Part shown: positions 50,307-58,705 of the stretch, piece after piece
How positions within the stretch are numbered: position 1 is the stretch's first letter
Layout of the letters: every line of letters begins with the position of its first letter
Assembly: GCF_900091505.1 (NCBI RefSeq)
Contig: NZ_LT607409.1
Location: 2,790,001-2,854,000, forward strand
DNA from: Micromonospora chokoriensis
Lineage (GTDB): Bacteria; Actinomycetota; Actinomycetes; Mycobacteriales; Micromonosporaceae
Length of the DNA stretch: 64,000 bases
Direction: 5' to 3'
Made by a program: the position numbers and the translations under genes
Notes under the pieces: model-generated
Seen by the model: the letters and a program-made list of their open reading frames with translations, nothing else
Told to the model about the DNA's origin: nothing
Database searches by the model: none

Positions 50307-51455
50307 TCAGGGCGTGAACACGGCCCGTACACAACCGTCGGCCCGGTCCCGGAACAACGCGTACCCGTGGGCGGCCTGCTCCAGCGGCAGCCGGTGGGTG
50401 GCCAGATGCTCGGTACGCAGCTCGTCGCGGGCCATCCGGTCCAGCAGCATCGGCACGTCGCGAAGGTCCGGCCGGCGTACCCCGTGCAGCGTGAGCCGCC
50501 GGTCGGTGACCGTGCCCAGCGGGAACGCGTCGACGAAGCCGCCGGTCGCGCCGAGCACCACCACCACACCGCCCTTGCGGCAGGCGTGCACTGCCTCCCG
50601 CAGGGCGTCCGGTCGGTCGGCGGTGTGGCCACCGAACCGGTCGATCAGCGATCGGGCCGGCGGCGTGCCGACCGCCACCACGCACACGTCCGGACCACGT
50701 CCACCGCTGCGGTCGCGCAGCTCCACCGCGACGTCGGTGCGACCGTAGTCCAACGGCTCCGCGCCGCAGTGCCGCTCGGCCATCCGCAACCGCTGCTCGT
50801 GACGGTCGACCACCAGCACCCGGGCGGCGCCGCGCAGCACCGCCGCCCGGGCGGTCAGCTGGCCCACCGCCCCGGCGCCCCAGATCGCCACCACGTCGCC
50901 AGGACGCACCGCCCCCACCTCCGCCGCTAGCCACCCGGTCGGCGCCGCGTCGGCGGCGAACACCGCCCGGTCGTCGTCGACCCCGTCCGGCACCCCGAAC
51001 GCGCCCACGTCGGCGTACGGCACCCGCACGTACTCGGCGTGACCGCCGACGAACCCGCCCGCCGCCCGGGGCCGGCCGAAGCAGCCGGCGTCGGAGCGCC
51101 CCCCGTCGGGGTCCGCGCTCGCCGGCTCGGCGCTGCCGTTGTCGCAGCAGGAGTGCAGGCCCTGACGGCAGTACCAGCAGCCCCCGCAGGCGACGCTCGC
51201 GGCCACGACCACCCGGTCGCCGGCCCGGTGCCGGCGCACCGCGGGCCCGACCTCGACCACCTCGCCCAGGAACTCGGCCCCGAGCACGTCACCGGCCCGC
51301 AGCAGCGGGTCCCGGCCGGCCAGCAGCGGCAGGTCACCGCCGCAGGTGGTGCTGCGCCGAACGCGGACGATGACGTCCCGCTCGTTGCGCAGCTCCGGGT
51401 CGGGCACCTCGCGTACCGCCACCTCGTCGGCCGCCACCCAGCACAGGGCCCTCAC
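50307..51455 (-). CDS. zinc-dependent alcohol dehydrogenase family protein
   Basis: 382 aa from the GTG at 51455, which overlaps the upstream stop by four bases. MDR fold: catalytic-zinc Cys in RSTTCGGDLPLL near 38, structural-zinc lobe with four Cys (CGGCWYCRQGLHSCC, about 92-106), NAD fold GAGAVGQLTARAAV near 190, and a VVVDRHEQR Rossmann-like beta strand with Asp near 210, favouring NAD. The substrate is probably an alcohol or polyol. Translationally coupled to the small protein gene upstream. Confidence 0.86.
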   Translation of the reverse strand: MRALCWVAADEVAVREVPDPELRNERDVIVRVRRSTTCGGDLPLLAGRDPLLRAGDVLGAEFLGEVVEVGPAVRRHRAGDRVVVAASVACGGCWYCRQGLHSCCDNGSAEPASADPDGGRSDAGCFGRPRAAGGFVGGHAEYVRVPYADVGAFGVPDGVDDDRAVFAADAAPTGWLAAEVGAVRPGDVVAIWGAGAVGQLTARAAVLRGAARVLVVDRHEQRLRMAERHCGAEPLDYGRTDVAVELRDRSGGRGPDVCVVAVGTPPARSLIDRFGGHTADRPDALREAVHACRKGGVVVVLGATGGFVDAFPLGTVTDRRLTLHGVRRPDLRDVPMLLDRMARDELRTEHLATHRLPLEQAAHGYALFRDRADGCVRAVFTP

Positions 51456-51892
51456 CCGCGCGCCTCGGGGCGGTCCAGCGCGGACCGGTCCGCGCGCAGC
51501 ACCTCGCCGGCCTCCACGCGCTGCTTGACCTGGCGCAACGTCCGGCGTACCAGCAGAGCCGGGTCGTCGCCCACCAGGTGCGCGGCCAACCCGGCGGGCG
51601 GGGGTCCGCCGGTCAGGGGCCGGGCGGCCAGCTCCGTGCCCCGGTCGCCGGGCGCCGGGCGTACCCGGACCTCGATCGCGCCGTCCAGTCGGTGCAGTGG
51701 CTCGGGCCAGCGCCCGTCCGGAAGCACCTGCTCGGGCGGCCGGTCGACGGTCACCACCTCCCACCGGGCCGACACGCCAGGATCGCCGTCCGCGCCGGTC
51801 CGGCCCCGCGCGGTCGCAGCGCCGTCCGCGCCCGACCAACCCACCCACCGGGGTACGCGCAGCACGCGCACCGCCCGCGCCAGCCGTCCCAT
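51452..51892 (-). CDS. small SRPBCC-like hypothetical protein
   Basis: 146 aa from the ATG at 51892. A WEVVTVDRPPEQVLPDGRWP segment and GAIEVRVRPAPGDRGTELAA strand recall polyketide-cyclase/SRPBCC-like or uncharacterised ligand-binding folds, with a helical, charged end (RRTLRQVKQRVEAGEVLRAD). The link to the dehydrogenase gene downstream (GTGA overlap, 51452-51455) suggests a common job. It is divergent from the LuxR-type regulator gene. Family assignment is weak. Confidence 0.55.
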   Translation of the reverse strand: MGRLARAVRVLRVPRWVGWSGADGAATARGRTGADGDPGVSARWEVVTVDRPPEQVLPDGRWPEPLHRLDGAIEVRVRPAPGDRGTELAARPLTGGPPPAGLAAHLVGDDPALLVRRTLRQVKQRVEAGEVLRADRSALDRPEARG

Positions 51893-52036
51893 CGGTCCCA
51901 CAGGTCCTCCCCGTCCACGTCCCCCGATCCTCGGTCCCGGTCGGGTGAAGCGTGCTCGCCCGGAAGGGGTGAACCGCCCTCCGCCGGGTAACCGCTCGCC
52001 GACCGGGGGCGGAACGTGCGGTGGGGGTGGGGCTGG

Positions 52037-54901
52037 GTGTCGGAACAGGATCGCGTGCGGGTCGAGCCGGCAGTGGGGCCGCCGCTGCTGGCGTCCCGGC
52101 TGACTCCGGCAGTGCCGCCGGAACCGGTGGTGGCCCGACCCCGACTGCTGCGCCGGTTGGACGAGGGCAGCGCGGCGCCGGTCACCCGGATCGCTGCTCC
52201 GGCCGGCTGGGGTAAGACCACGTTGCTCGCGTCCTGGGTACGGCTGGGTGGCGCTCCGGCCCAGGTCGAGCCGGGTGCTGTCGTGCCCGACTCCGGCGAA
52301 CTGACGGCACCGCCCGAGTCCGGCCCGGTTCCGGCGTGGGTGTCCGTGGAGGTCGGCGACGACGGTGACCGGCTCTGGTCGTACCTCGCTGCGGCGCTGC
52401 GGGCGGCGACCGGCTCGACGGAGAGCGGACCGGTGCCGGACCGGTCGCCGCGCCCCGAGCACCTGGAGGCGCTGGCTGCCTCGCTCGCCGCCGCGGACCG
52501 GCCGGTGCTGCTGATCCTGGACGACCTGCACCGGGTCGCCGACCCGGCCGCGTTGACCGGGTTGGAGTTCCTGCTGCGTCACGCCGGGCAGCGGCTGCGT
52601 CTGGTGATCGGCGCGCGGGCCGGGCTGCACCTGCCGCTGCACCGGCTCCGCCTCGCCGGTGAGCTGACCGAGATCGGCCCGGACGAGTTGGCGTTCACCG
52701 ACGACGAGGTTGCCGACCTGCTCACCGCGCACGGCGCCGCGCTGCCGGCGGCTGCCGTGCACCGCCTGCGGGAGCGGACCGGAGGGTGGCCGGCCGCGCT
52801 GCGCATCGCGGCCCTGGCGGTACGCGGTCAGGGCGACCCGGAGCGCTGGGCGGGACAGTTCGGCGGCGACCAACCGGAGATCGCCGGCTACCTGCACGAG
52901 GAGGTGCTCGCGACGCTCGAACCGGCCGAGGAGGACCTGCTGCGCCGTACCGCGGTCGTCGACACCGTCTGCGCCGACCTGGCCGAGGCGCTGACCGGCC
53001 GCGCCGATGCCGGGCAGGCGCTCGCCGACCTGGCCGGGGCCGGTGGCCTGCTGCACCGGGAGGACACCCGCCCGGCCTGGTACCGGTGCGAGCCCCTGCT
53101 CGCCGACCTGCTCCGCGCCGACCTGGCCCGGTTGCCCGCCGACGACCTGCGCGAGCTGCACGCCCGGGCCGCCGACTGGTACGCGGGCGACGGCCGGCCG
53201 GCCGACGGCCTGCGGCACGCGTTGGTCGCCGGCCGGTGGGACCTGGCCGGCGACCTGTTCGTCGCCCACTGGCCGGAGCTGACCCGCTACGACCGCGAAC
53301 CGGCGCACGCCCCGGCCCCCGTGGCTCCACCGGGGGAGGTGGTCCGCGCCGACCCGGAGGTGGCGTTGGCCTGTGCCGCCGAGCGTGTGTGCGCCGCCGA
53401 CCTGCCGGCCGCGAGGGCCCACCTGGGCGTGGCGGCCGACCACGCCGCGGGCCTTCCCACGCCCCGACGCGACCGGTTCCTGCGGTTGGTCACCGCGCTG
53501 GAGGTGAGCGTGGCCCGGCTCGCCGACGACCAGGCGGAGGTCCGCGCCGCCGCCGCCCGACTGCTGCGAACCCGCCCGGGGGGCGCCACACCGACCCGGC
53601 TGCCGGACTCCGCGCCGACCGGGCCGTCGAGCTCCGCTCCCACCACCGGTGGCGGCGCGGCGGCCGACGACGCGGACCTGAGGGCGTTCACCGGCACCGC
53701 GCTGGGGCTGGTCGAGTTGGCCGACGGCGCGTTGCCGGCCGCCCGCTTCGTCCGGGCCCGGTCGGCGGCCCGGGAGGCCGGTCGGCCGCGTACCGAGCTG
53801 GTCGCCGCCAGCCGTGCCGCACTGCTGCTCGCGGTCCGCGGTGACCTGCGGGCGGCCGAGCAGGCGGCCCGGGACGCGCTGGGCATGCCGCCCTGCCGGG
53901 GTTGGTCGGGTCGGCTGGACTGCGGCTACGCGTACCTGGCGCTGGCCCTGGTGGCGCTGCTGCGCGACCAGCCCGAGGAGGCCGTGGCCAACCTCGCCCT
54001 CGCCGGCCCGGCGTTCGGTGTCGCGGACGGGTGGGGCGGTGACGCCGAGGCCGGTACCGGTGAGGCGTGGCTCGCCGCCGCGCCCGACGAGCCGGTGGCG
54101 GCGGCGGTGGCGGCCCTGTGCCGGGCGCAGTTGCACCGCGACGCCGGCGACCCGGCGGTCGGCCAGCGGCTGCTCGTCCGGGCCGGCGCGGCACTGGCCG
54201 ACAGTCCCTCTGCCACCGAACTGACCAGCCTCCTGCGGGCCGCCGAGGCCGAGCTACGCGCCGAGCGGGGGGACCTGGACGCCGCCCGTGACCTGCTGGC
54301 CGGAACCGCCGACGACGGGACCGATCCGGTGCTGGCGGTGACGGCGGCGAAGGTGGAACTGCTGGCCGGCGACACCGCCGCTGCCGGGCGGGCCCTGCCG
54401 GGCTGGCAGGCGCCGACGGCCACGGCCTGGCCCCTGCCGGTACGCCTGGACGCGGGCCTGCTGGACGCGGTGCTGGCCGAGCGGGCCGGGGACGGTCGTC
54501 GGGCCGGCCGGATCCTGGAAGAGGTGCTGGACCTCGCCGGCCCGCCGGGCTGCCGGCGGGTCTTCACCCGCGCCGCACCACCCGTACGGGACCTGCTGGC
54601 CGCCCACCTGGACGCCGGCACCGCGCACTTCACGCTGGTCAGCGACCTGGTCCGGGGGGCCAGCACGAGCACTGCCCGGCCGACCGCGACGCCCCGGGGC
54701 GTTCTCGACGAGCCACTCACCGAGCGTGAGCTGACCATCCTGCGCTACCTGCAGAGCATCCTGTCCAACGTGGAGATCGCCAGCGAACTGTCGCTCTCCG
54801 TCAACACGGTGAAGACACACGTCCGCAACATCTACCGCAAACTCGACGCGACCCGCCGGCGTGAAGCGGTCCGGCGGGCGCGCGAGCTGCGGCTGATCTG
54901 A
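52037..54901 (+). CDS. LAL-type LuxR transcriptional regulator (MalT-like)
   Basis: 954 aa from the GTG at 52037. P-loop APAGWGKTTLLASW near 58, Walker B VLLILDDLHRV near 160, and a STAND-type winged-helix region (RTGGWPAALRIAAL) near 250; helical TPR-like centre; LuxR HTH at the end (LTERELTILRYLQSILSNVE, LSVNTVKTHVRNIYRKLDA) near 890-950. LALs act as ATP-dependent switches that sense a small molecule or protein. It is divergent from the short oxidoreductase operon, whose genes are candidate targets. Confidence 0.88.
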   Translation: MSEQDRVRVEPAVGPPLLASRLTPAVPPEPVVARPRLLRRLDEGSAAPVTRIAAPAGWGKTTLLASWVRLGGAPAQVEPGAVVPDSGELTAPPESGPVPAWVSVEVGDDGDRLWSYLAAALRAATGSTESGPVPDRSPRPEHLEALAASLAAADRPVLLILDDLHRVADPAALTGLEFLLRHAGQRLRLVIGARAGLHLPLHRLRLAGELTEIGPDELAFTDDEVADLLTAHGAALPAAAVHRLRERTGGWPAALRIAALAVRGQGDPERWAGQFGGDQPEIAGYLHEEVLATLEPAEEDLLRRTAVVDTVCADLAEALTGRADAGQALADLAGAGGLLHREDTRPAWYRCEPLLADLLRADLARLPADDLRELHARAADWYAGDGRPADGLRHALVAGRWDLAGDLFVAHWPELTRYDREPAHAPAPVAPPGEVVRADPEVALACAAERVCAADLPAARAHLGVAADHAAGLPTPRRDRFLRLVTALEVSVARLADDQAEVRAAAARLLRTRPGGATPTRLPDSAPTGPSSSAPTTGGGAAADDADLRAFTGTALGLVELADGALPAARFVRARSAAREAGRPRTELVAASRAALLLAVRGDLRAAEQAARDALGMPPCRGWSGRLDCGYAYLALALVALLRDQPEEAVANLALAGPAFGVADGWGGDAEAGTGEAWLAAAPDEPVAAAVAALCRAQLHRDAGDPAVGQRLLVRAGAALADSPSATELTSLLRAAEAELRAERGDLDAARDLLAGTADDGTDPVLAVTAAKVELLAGDTAAAGRALPGWQAPTATAWPLPVRLDAGLLDAVLAERAGDGRRAGRILEEVLDLAGPPGCRRVFTRAAPPVRDLLAAHLDAGTAHFTLVSDLVRGASTSTARPTATPRGVLDEPLTERELTILRYLQSILSNVEIASELSLSVNTVKTHVRNIYRKLDATRRREAVRRARELRLI

Positions 54902-54913
54902 GAGGGTCGCCGG

Positions 54914-55462
54914 TCAGGCGTCGCCGGCCGCGTCCACGGCGGTCAACAGGTCGGCCAGGTCGTAGCCGCCGTCGTGTCGGACGCCGTTGACGAACAGGGT
55001 CGGGGTGCCGTTCACCCCGCTTCGGATGCCGCCCACGAAGTCCCGGCGTACCCGGTCGGCGTGCGTACGGCTCTCCACCTCGGCGTTCAACTCGTCCGGT
55101 GGCAACCCGACCTGCTCGACACCGAGCGAGAGGTGCACCGGGTCGAGTTGGTCCTGGTGCTCGTAGAGCCAGTCGTGCATCTCCCAGAACCGGCCCCGCA
55201 CCCCGGCGGCCTCGGCCGTCTCGGCGGCGCGTTCGGCGTACGGGTGCACGTTGGCGATCGGGAAGTACCGGTAGACCAGCCGGACGGTGTCGGCCCGCTG
55301 CCGCAGCAACTCGTGCAGGTTCGGGTACGCGGCACCGCAGAACTGGCACTGGAAGTCGCCGTACTCGACGACGGTGACCGCCGCGTCGGCCGGCCCGCGG
55401 ATGTGGTCCTCGGTGGTCACCGGGTCCCGGAGTCGGGCGGTGACCTGCAGTGGCGTGGTCAT
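54914..55462 (-). CDS. DsbA-family thiol-disulphide protein
   Basis: 182 aa. DsbA/thioredoxin-like fold with active site VEYGDFQCQFCGAAYP near 30 (CQFC) and a cis-Pro loop NGTPTLFVNG near 155. The insertion of helices between them (HPYAERAAETAEAAGVRGRF) is the DsbA pattern. No signal peptide, so cytoplasmic. It overlaps the stop of the peroxiredoxin gene by four bases, suggesting the two act in one thiol pathway; it could also serve as a redox partner for the peroxidase. Confidence 0.85.
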   Translation of the reverse strand: MTTPLQVTARLRDPVTTEDHIRGPADAAVTVVEYGDFQCQFCGAAYPNLHELLRQRADTVRLVYRYFPIANVHPYAERAAETAEAAGVRGRFWEMHDWLYEHQDQLDPVHLSLGVEQVGLPPDELNAEVESRTHADRVRRDFVGGIRSGVNGTPTLFVNGVRHDGGYDLADLLTAVDAAGDA

Positions 55463-55956
55463 CCGGTCGTCACCTTCCGTTCGGCGGCGAGCTTGTCCAG
55501 CGCGTCGAAGATGCCGTCCGCGCCCGGGTTCACGTCCGGCGGCGAGAGATGACTCCAGGTCACCACGCCGGCCGGGTCGAGCACCACGAGCGCGCGGGCG
55601 GCCTCACCCTGCGGTTGGTATGCGCCGTAGGCACGGGCCACCTCGCCCTTGGGCTCGAAGTCGGCCAGCAGGGGGAACTCGATGCCCCGGCTCTCCGCGA
55701 ACGCCCGGTGCGACCAGATGCCGTCCACCGAGACGCCGAGCACTACCGCGTCGTACTGCGCGAAGACGGGTGCCGCCGACTGGTAGAGCGACATCTGGTC
55801 ACCGCAGACCGGGCTCCAGTCGGCGGGGTAGAAGGCGAGCACCACCGGTCGCCCGCGGAACTGCCCGGGCCCCACCGGATCCCCGGCCGGGGTGGCCGGC
55901 AGGGTGAAGTCGGGCGGGGCGTGCCCCGGTTGGATCAGCCCGTTCGGATCACTCAT
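55459..55956 (-). CDS. AhpC/TSA-family peroxiredoxin (1-Cys, AhpE-like)
   Basis: 165 aa from the ATG at 55956 (MSDPNGLI). The peroxidatic Cys lies in FYPADWSPVCGDQMSL near 49. The family Arg is in QGEAARALVVLDPAG near 125. No second cysteine is visible, so it is a 1-Cys type needing an external thiol. It removes H2O2, organic peroxide or peroxynitrite. It is co-translated with a DsbA-like protein, a plausible reductant partner. Confidence 0.86.
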   Translation of the reverse strand: MSDPNGLIQPGHAPPDFTLPATPAGDPVGPGQFRGRPVVLAFYPADWSPVCGDQMSLYQSAAPVFAQYDAVVLGVSVDGIWSHRAFAESRGIEFPLLADFEPKGEVARAYGAYQPQGEAARALVVLDPAGVVTWSHLSPPDVNPGADGIFDALDKLAAERKVTTG

Positions 55957-56096
55957 GCCCCCAGCCTGCTCCCGGGGTGGGTGAGACGGACTCACCCGCC
56001 CCGGGTGGTTCCGCGCCCGCTCAGCGCGTCGCCGAGGCAGGGCGCTCAGCGCCGTGGCGCGCTCGCATCGTGCTGAGCACCGCGCGTGCCGTCGGC

Positions 56097-56783
56097 CTAT
56101 CGCAGCACCGGGGCGACGGCGATGTGGTTCTGCACCTCACGGATGCCTGGTGCGGACCACGCCACCTGCTCGACCTCGGCCCGCTCGGGCATCGAGTGCA
56201 CCAGACCGGCGAGCACCGCCGTGTCACCGTGCACCCGGACGGTGATCCGTTCGGCTTCGGTCGCCCCGGCTCGGGCGAGGGCGTCGACGATCCGCTCGGC
56301 CAGGTTCCGACCGTCCGGCGCGGCGGTCGGCTGGACGGCGATGCCGTTGCTCACCCCGCGTACGCCGGTCAGTCGGCCGACCGCCCGTTCGGCAGCGCGG
56401 CGCTGGTACTCCCACTCCACGTCGCCGTGCAACGTCACCCAGCCGGTCGAGACGGTGACCTGGAGCTTCTCGATGGGTACGAACGCGTCCCACTCCAGTG
56501 CGTGGCTGGCGGCGGCGGCCAGGTCGGGGTCGGTGCGCTCCGCGCCGGTGGCCAGTTGCACGGCCAGGTCGTCGGCGACCGCCCGGACCTGGGCGACCCG
56601 GTGCGCGGCGCGTTCGGCGGCCCACTTCTTCGCGTAGCTGTCCACCCGCCCGGTCAGCGTGACGACACCGTCGGCGACGGTCACGCCGATCTCGTGCGGC
56701 TGCACCCGTGGTTCCCAGGTCAGCTCGTCGAGTACGGCGGACTGGATGTCCTGGTCGGTGCGGCTGATCTCCGCGATGGCCAT
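56097..56783 (-). CDS. three-BON-domain protein
   Basis: 228 aa with GGAGGAGGA before the ATG at 56783. Three consecutive BON domains, about 10-75, 78-145 and 150-218, each with a GVVTLTGRVDSYAKK- or GWVTLHGDVEWEYQR-type strand. BON domains bind phospholipid or help hold envelope stress proteins. There is no signal peptide, so this is the cytoplasmic or peripheral kind seen in actinobacterial stress loci. A direct 21-bp repeat lies upstream. Confidence 0.85.
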   Translation of the reverse strand: MAIAEISRTDQDIQSAVLDELTWEPRVQPHEIGVTVADGVVTLTGRVDSYAKKWAAERAAHRVAQVRAVADDLAVQLATGAERTDPDLAAAASHALEWDAFVPIEKLQVTVSTGWVTLHGDVEWEYQRRAAERAVGRLTGVRGVSNGIAVQPTAAPDGRNLAERIVDALARAGATEAERITVRVHGDTAVLAGLVHSMPERAEVEQVAWSAPGIREVQNHIAVAPVLR

Positions 56784-56810
56784 CTGTCCTCCTCCCGTGC
56801 TCCGGTGGCG

Positions 56811-56864
56811 AACCGGGCGGCGACGTGCAGCGCTTCGGTGACTAACCGGGCGGCGACGTGCAGC
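56811..56864. repeat. direct repeat of 21 bp, period 33
   Basis: Copies at 56811-56831 and 56844-56864 are identical over 21 bases (AACCGGGCGG then CGACGTGCAGC). They lie just upstream of the BON gene start and may be recombination or regulatory repeats. Confidence 0.7.
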
Positions 56865-56949
56865 CGGAGGCCCGCCGACGTCGAATCTGCCGCCGCTCCG
56901 GGTGAACCGTCTTCGCCCGGACGGGGTGACATGGAGACTGTTTCCTCCA

Positions 56950-56963
56950 TGGGAGCGCTTCCA
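56950..56963 (+). promoter_or_regulatory. CebR-like operator TGGGAGCGCTTCCA
   Basis: Differs at one position from the cellulose-utilisation repressor box TGGGAGCGCTCCCA of actinobacteria. No intact cellulase gene follows on the plus strand, so it may be an orphan site. Confidence 0.5.
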
Positions 56964-57215
56964 TCACGAGTGCATTTCGGTTACGGTAATCGCGTTCCTC
57001 GATCGCGGAAGCCGTCGCGTCGGGTGGTGGAGCCAGGGCAACTCCGTCCCCGTCGTCGTGCTCGTCCCCCGGGCCACGACGCTTCCGCCCGGTCGGCCCC
57101 GTCCCCCGGGGTGAGCCCCACCATCACCACCACCACCCGAGCACCGGTCCGCCGGGCCGCCTGAGGGGTCCGGCACCCGGCGGACCGGCCCCACCCCGTC
57201 CCCGACCCAGCGGTA

Positions 57216-57249
57216 CGGGCCCCGATCGACGTCTGTCGAACGGGGCCCG
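57216..57249. terminator. terminator hairpin of the 133-aa membrane protein gene
   Basis: CGGGCCCCG (57216-57224) pairs with CGGGGCCCG (57241-57249); five further inner base pairs (TCGAC/GTCGA) close a four-base loop, with one A-A mismatch between the two stems. It follows the stop of the minus-strand gene at 57267. Confidence 0.7.
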
Positions 57250-57266
57250 GAGGTTCGGGAACGTGC

Positions 57267-57668
57267 TCAGACCGCAGGCGAGTTGGGACGGTCGACGTCG
57301 ACGAACTCCACGTCGTCGACGGAGGGGTTGTCCCGGCTGCCGGCGGCCCGCGCGGCGGAACCGACGGCCCAGCCGACCGCCGCGCCGACGAGTGCTGCGC
57401 CGATCAGCAGTGTCCAGGGCAGAGCCGGCTGGCGACCGGCCAGTGCGTCGAAGGCCAGCGAGGCGCGGCGTCGCGCCTCTTCGGCGGCGGAGCCCACCAG
57501 GTCACCGGCGCCGTCGGCCAGGTCGCTGCTGTTGCGACGGGCCGACCGTGCGGTGTCCCGCATGCTGTCTCCGGCGGAGCTGACGGCCGAGAGCAGGTGC
57601 TCCCAGGCCTGGTCCGCGATCCGCTCCGGCTTGCTGCGGCGGTCCAGCAGGCTGGTTCCGAACATCAT
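57267..57668 (-). CDS. small membrane-associated hypothetical protein
   Basis: 133 aa; GAGG lies a few bases before the ATG at 57668. An amphipathic helical N-terminal part (about 10-75, rich in Ala/Arg/Ser), one membrane helix near 82-107 (LPWTLLIGAALVGAAVGWAV), and a short acidic tail (DVEFVDVD). The layout is that of YtxH-like or apolipoprotein-like stress proteins, but identity is uncertain. It has its own terminator. Confidence 0.6.
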   Translation of the reverse strand: MMFGTSLLDRRSKPERIADQAWEHLLSAVSSAGDSMRDTARSARRNSSDLADGAGDLVGSAAEEARRRASLAFDALAGRQPALPWTLLIGAALVGAAVGWAVGSAARAAGSRDNPSVDDVEFVDVDRPNSPAV

Positions 57669-57793
57669 GGTTACCTCCTCGGGTGCCGAAGCCGCCGGCC
57701 ACTTCGGACCTCGGCGTCTGTTCAGCGCGTCACGGTTCGCCTACCCCGCCAGTGCCCAGGTGCGCCCGAGCGCAAACCCGGCACGCCGGAACC

Positions 57794-57937
57794 TCAGCGC
57801 ACCGCCACTGCGGCAACGCCCCGCGCGAAGTCGTCGTCGTCGTCGCCGTCATCGCCGTCGCCTCCGCCGAAACCGCAGGCCAGTACGAGGGCGAGCAGTA
57901 CGCCGACGCCAGCCAGCCCCGCAAGTCGCTTGATCAT
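57794..57937 (-). CDS. 47-aa lipoprotein with Gly/Asp-rich mature part
   Basis: Starts at ATG 57937 after GGAGAGGA. A short type II signal peptide (RLAGLAGVGVLLALVLAC, Cys at about 21) precedes a mature part of FGGGDGDDGDDDDDFARG. The acidic tail could bind metal ions at the outer surface. Single gene; no family recognised. Confidence 0.65.
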   Translation of the reverse strand: MIKRLAGLAGVGVLLALVLACGFGGGDGDDGDDDDDFARGVAAVAVR

Positions 57938-58325
57938 CGAAGGTCCTCTCCGTCGCGGTGGGTGTCCCGGCCCGATGCTAGGACGAAACGGCAACCACGG
58001 GCGCCGATCGGGGTGCGCGGGCGCGGGCGACACGCCGGTGGCACACGGGACGGGCGTACGTCATGGGGCGGTTGTCCGGCGTGCCGGGCCCGGACGGCTA
58101 CCCTGATCCGGCGACGCGTCGGTCACGACTGATCGACAAGGTGCAGATAACGAAAAGTGTTGAGTAATCAGATACTGAAAAGTACGGATATGGGTCGCTT
58201 TGTTGGCTCGGATCCGCGAATTACTCATCCCGAGGGGTGGCGACCGAGGCCGTTGGAGGAATACTCTCGGTCGCGGCCCGCGTACTGATGAGGCGCCCGG
58301 GGGACGGGCGGGTGGAGGTGCTCGC
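57938..58325. other. 388-base region before the STAS gene
   Basis: Contains an AT-richer stretch at about 58140-58200 with GAAAAGT repeated at 58152 and 58177 (25 bases apart), likely the promoter region of the STAS gene. No gene seen. Confidence 0.4.
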
Positions 58326-58688
58326 GTGAGCCTGTCGATCGTGAAGTCGGTTCTGTCCGGTGGTGTCGTGGAGATCGCCCCGCGGGGCGAGATCGACGTC
58401 GACACAGCGTACGAGGTGCGCGAAGCGATCGCGGAGGTGCTGGCGAAAGGCCGGCCCCTACGCATCGAGCTCAACATGAGGCTGGTCACCTTCATCGACT
58501 CCGTCGGCATCAGCGCCATGGTCGCCGGCTTCCAGACGGCCGAGGTCAGCGACGTCAAGCTGGTGGTCACCGAACCGAGCCGGTTCGTGCACCGGCAGCT
58601 GTGGGTGACCGGCCTGCTCGGCCTGTTCGGTGCCCCCGAGCCCTACTTCGCCGGTGCCGCCACCCCCGAGGTGCTGCCCGGCGCCTGA
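58326..58688 (+). CDS. STAS-domain anti-sigma factor antagonist
   Basis: 120 aa from GTG 58326 after GGAGGT. The STAS core has the phospho-acceptor Ser in VTFIDSVGISAMVAGF near 58, preceded by IAPRGEIDVDTAYEVREAI. SpoIIAA-like antagonists bind an anti-sigma kinase and free a SigB/SigF-type sigma factor. The matching kinase is not in the window. The end is slightly hydrophobic (LWVTGLLGLFGAPEPYF). Confidence 0.86.
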   Translation: MSLSIVKSVLSGGVVEIAPRGEIDVDTAYEVREAIAEVLAKGRPLRIELNMRLVTFIDSVGISAMVAGFQTAEVSDVKLVVTEPSRFVHRQLWVTGLLGLFGAPEPYFAGAATPEVLPGA

Positions 58689-58705
58689 GCGCGCCCGACA
58701 TCACG

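Larger units (their letters stand above)
56784..57266. other. 483-base region with a CebR-like box and possible gene remnant
   Basis: No intact gene. A 21-bp direct repeat (AACCGGGCGGCGACGTGCAG-type units at 56811 and 56844, period 33) lies in front of the BON gene. The CebR-like box at 56950-56963 is on the plus side, followed by GGTAAT near 56995. A plus-strand frame then reads a Thr/Pro/Ser-rich linker (SPGVSPTITTTTRAP) before stopping near 57164, as in a lost exoenzyme gene. Confidence 0.4.

Noticed and set aside
49021-50748. 575-aa plus-strand frame
   Set aside because: Antisense to two well-recognised minus-strand enzymes and composed of low-complexity Gly/Arg/Pro.
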